The translations under genes were made by a program, and so were the position numbers. A stretch of 5,791 bases of DNA from an uncultured Collinsella sp. (lineage in GTDB: Bacteria; Actinomycetota; Coriobacteriia; Coriobacteriales; Coriobacteriaceae), in NCBI GenBank assembly GCA_937934165.1, contig CALGZX010000051.1, forward strand, positions 1-5,791, written 5' to 3'. The first letter of the stretch is position 1, and each line of letters begins with the position of its first letter. Shown in pieces: positions 5,641 through 5,791 of the stretch. The notes below the pieces were generated by a model. That model saw only the letters and a program-made list of their open reading frames with translations, had not been told where the DNA came from and ran no database searches.

Positions 5641-5791
5641 TCGGTGCAAGGGGTAGCTAATTTGGGATGGGGCTTTTTTTGACTACTTTTGCCCTTCTGC
5701 CCGCTAATTGATTTCCCTGGGACGGGGATTAAATAAGGCTCTGTTAGACCAGGATTGACATTCCGCCCCGTCATCTTCTTGCGATTGCACA
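5641..5791. repeat. Non-coding tail with degenerate sub-repeats, possible interspersed element
   Basis: No convincing gene occurs here. Two sub-units share a layout: GCTAATT (5656-5662) then GGGATGGGG (5664-5672), and GCTAATT (5703-5709) then GGGACGGGG (5719-5727). An inverted copy of the core, CCCCGTC (5766-5772), can pair with GACGGGG (5721-5727). The first unit contains GGTAGCTAATTTG (5652-5664), also present on the minus strand at 2936-2924. GCAAGGGGTAG (5646-5656) can pair with CTACTTTTGC (5683-5692), with two G-U pairs and one bulge. The T runs at 5674-5680 and 5687-5690 are not preceded by a G/C stem, so no canonical terminator for the phosphatase gene is seen. Confidence 0.35.

Noticed and set aside
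5674..5690. T runs after the phosphatase gene as an intrinsic terminator
   Set aside because: No G/C-rich stem immediately precedes either run; the only fold found has the first T run inside its loop.
5755..5791. Perfect TTGACA (5755-5760), possible promoter leaving the window on the plus strand
   Set aside because: At spacings of 16-18 bases the -10 position is poor (for example CTTGCG), and the hexamer lies inside the repeat-like tail, so it is probably chance.

Overview
The window is an ordinary-looking chromosomal segment of a high-GC bacterium. The sequence suggests Coriobacteriia (Actinomycetota), and a Collinsella-like gut organism is my best guess. This rests on G/C-rich third codon positions, a short (387-residue) phosphoglycerate dehydrogenase of the anaerobe type, and the style of the intergenic sequence. 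No marker gene fixes the taxon, so treat it as an inference.

Layout, left to right. Positions 1-185 (minus) hold the 5' end of a gene resembling an M20-family metallopeptidase, cut by the window edge. Positions 186-360 are a control and termination region: a clear intrinsic terminator for the serine genes (264-298), a second perfect hairpin (316-348), and a palindrome (212-226) over a possible promoter for the M20 gene. Positions 361-2718 (minus) hold serC followed by serA, the first two steps of the phosphorylated serine pathway, almost certainly one operon transcribed serC then serA. Positions 2719-2945 separate serC from the upstream antiporter; they hold a probable serC promoter and a short coding-like stretch. 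Positions 2946-4547 (minus) encode a CPA1-type cation/proton antiporter with two C-terminal RCK_C (TrkA-C) domains. Positions 4548-4800 are a divergent control region with a good plus-strand promoter, two palindromes and a stable 5'-UTR hairpin. Positions 4801-5640 (plus) encode a PPP-type calcineurin-like metallophosphatase. The last 151 bases are non-coding and contain related sub-repeats, one of which shares a 13-base word with the gap downstream of the antiporter gene.

How the genes relate. SerA oxidises 3-phosphoglycerate to 3-phosphohydroxypyruvate and SerC transaminates it to phosphoserine; no serB phosphatase is visible. The SerA ACT domain keeps the residues that bind serine in the E. 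coli enzyme, so end-product inhibition is plausible. The antiporter and the divergent phosphatase share a control region but have no obvious functional link. I see no mobile element, CRISPR array, tRNA, rRNA or defence system. The most interesting leads are modest: the tail repeats, the small coding-like stretch at 2854-2928, the SerA active-site variant and the structured divergent promoter region.
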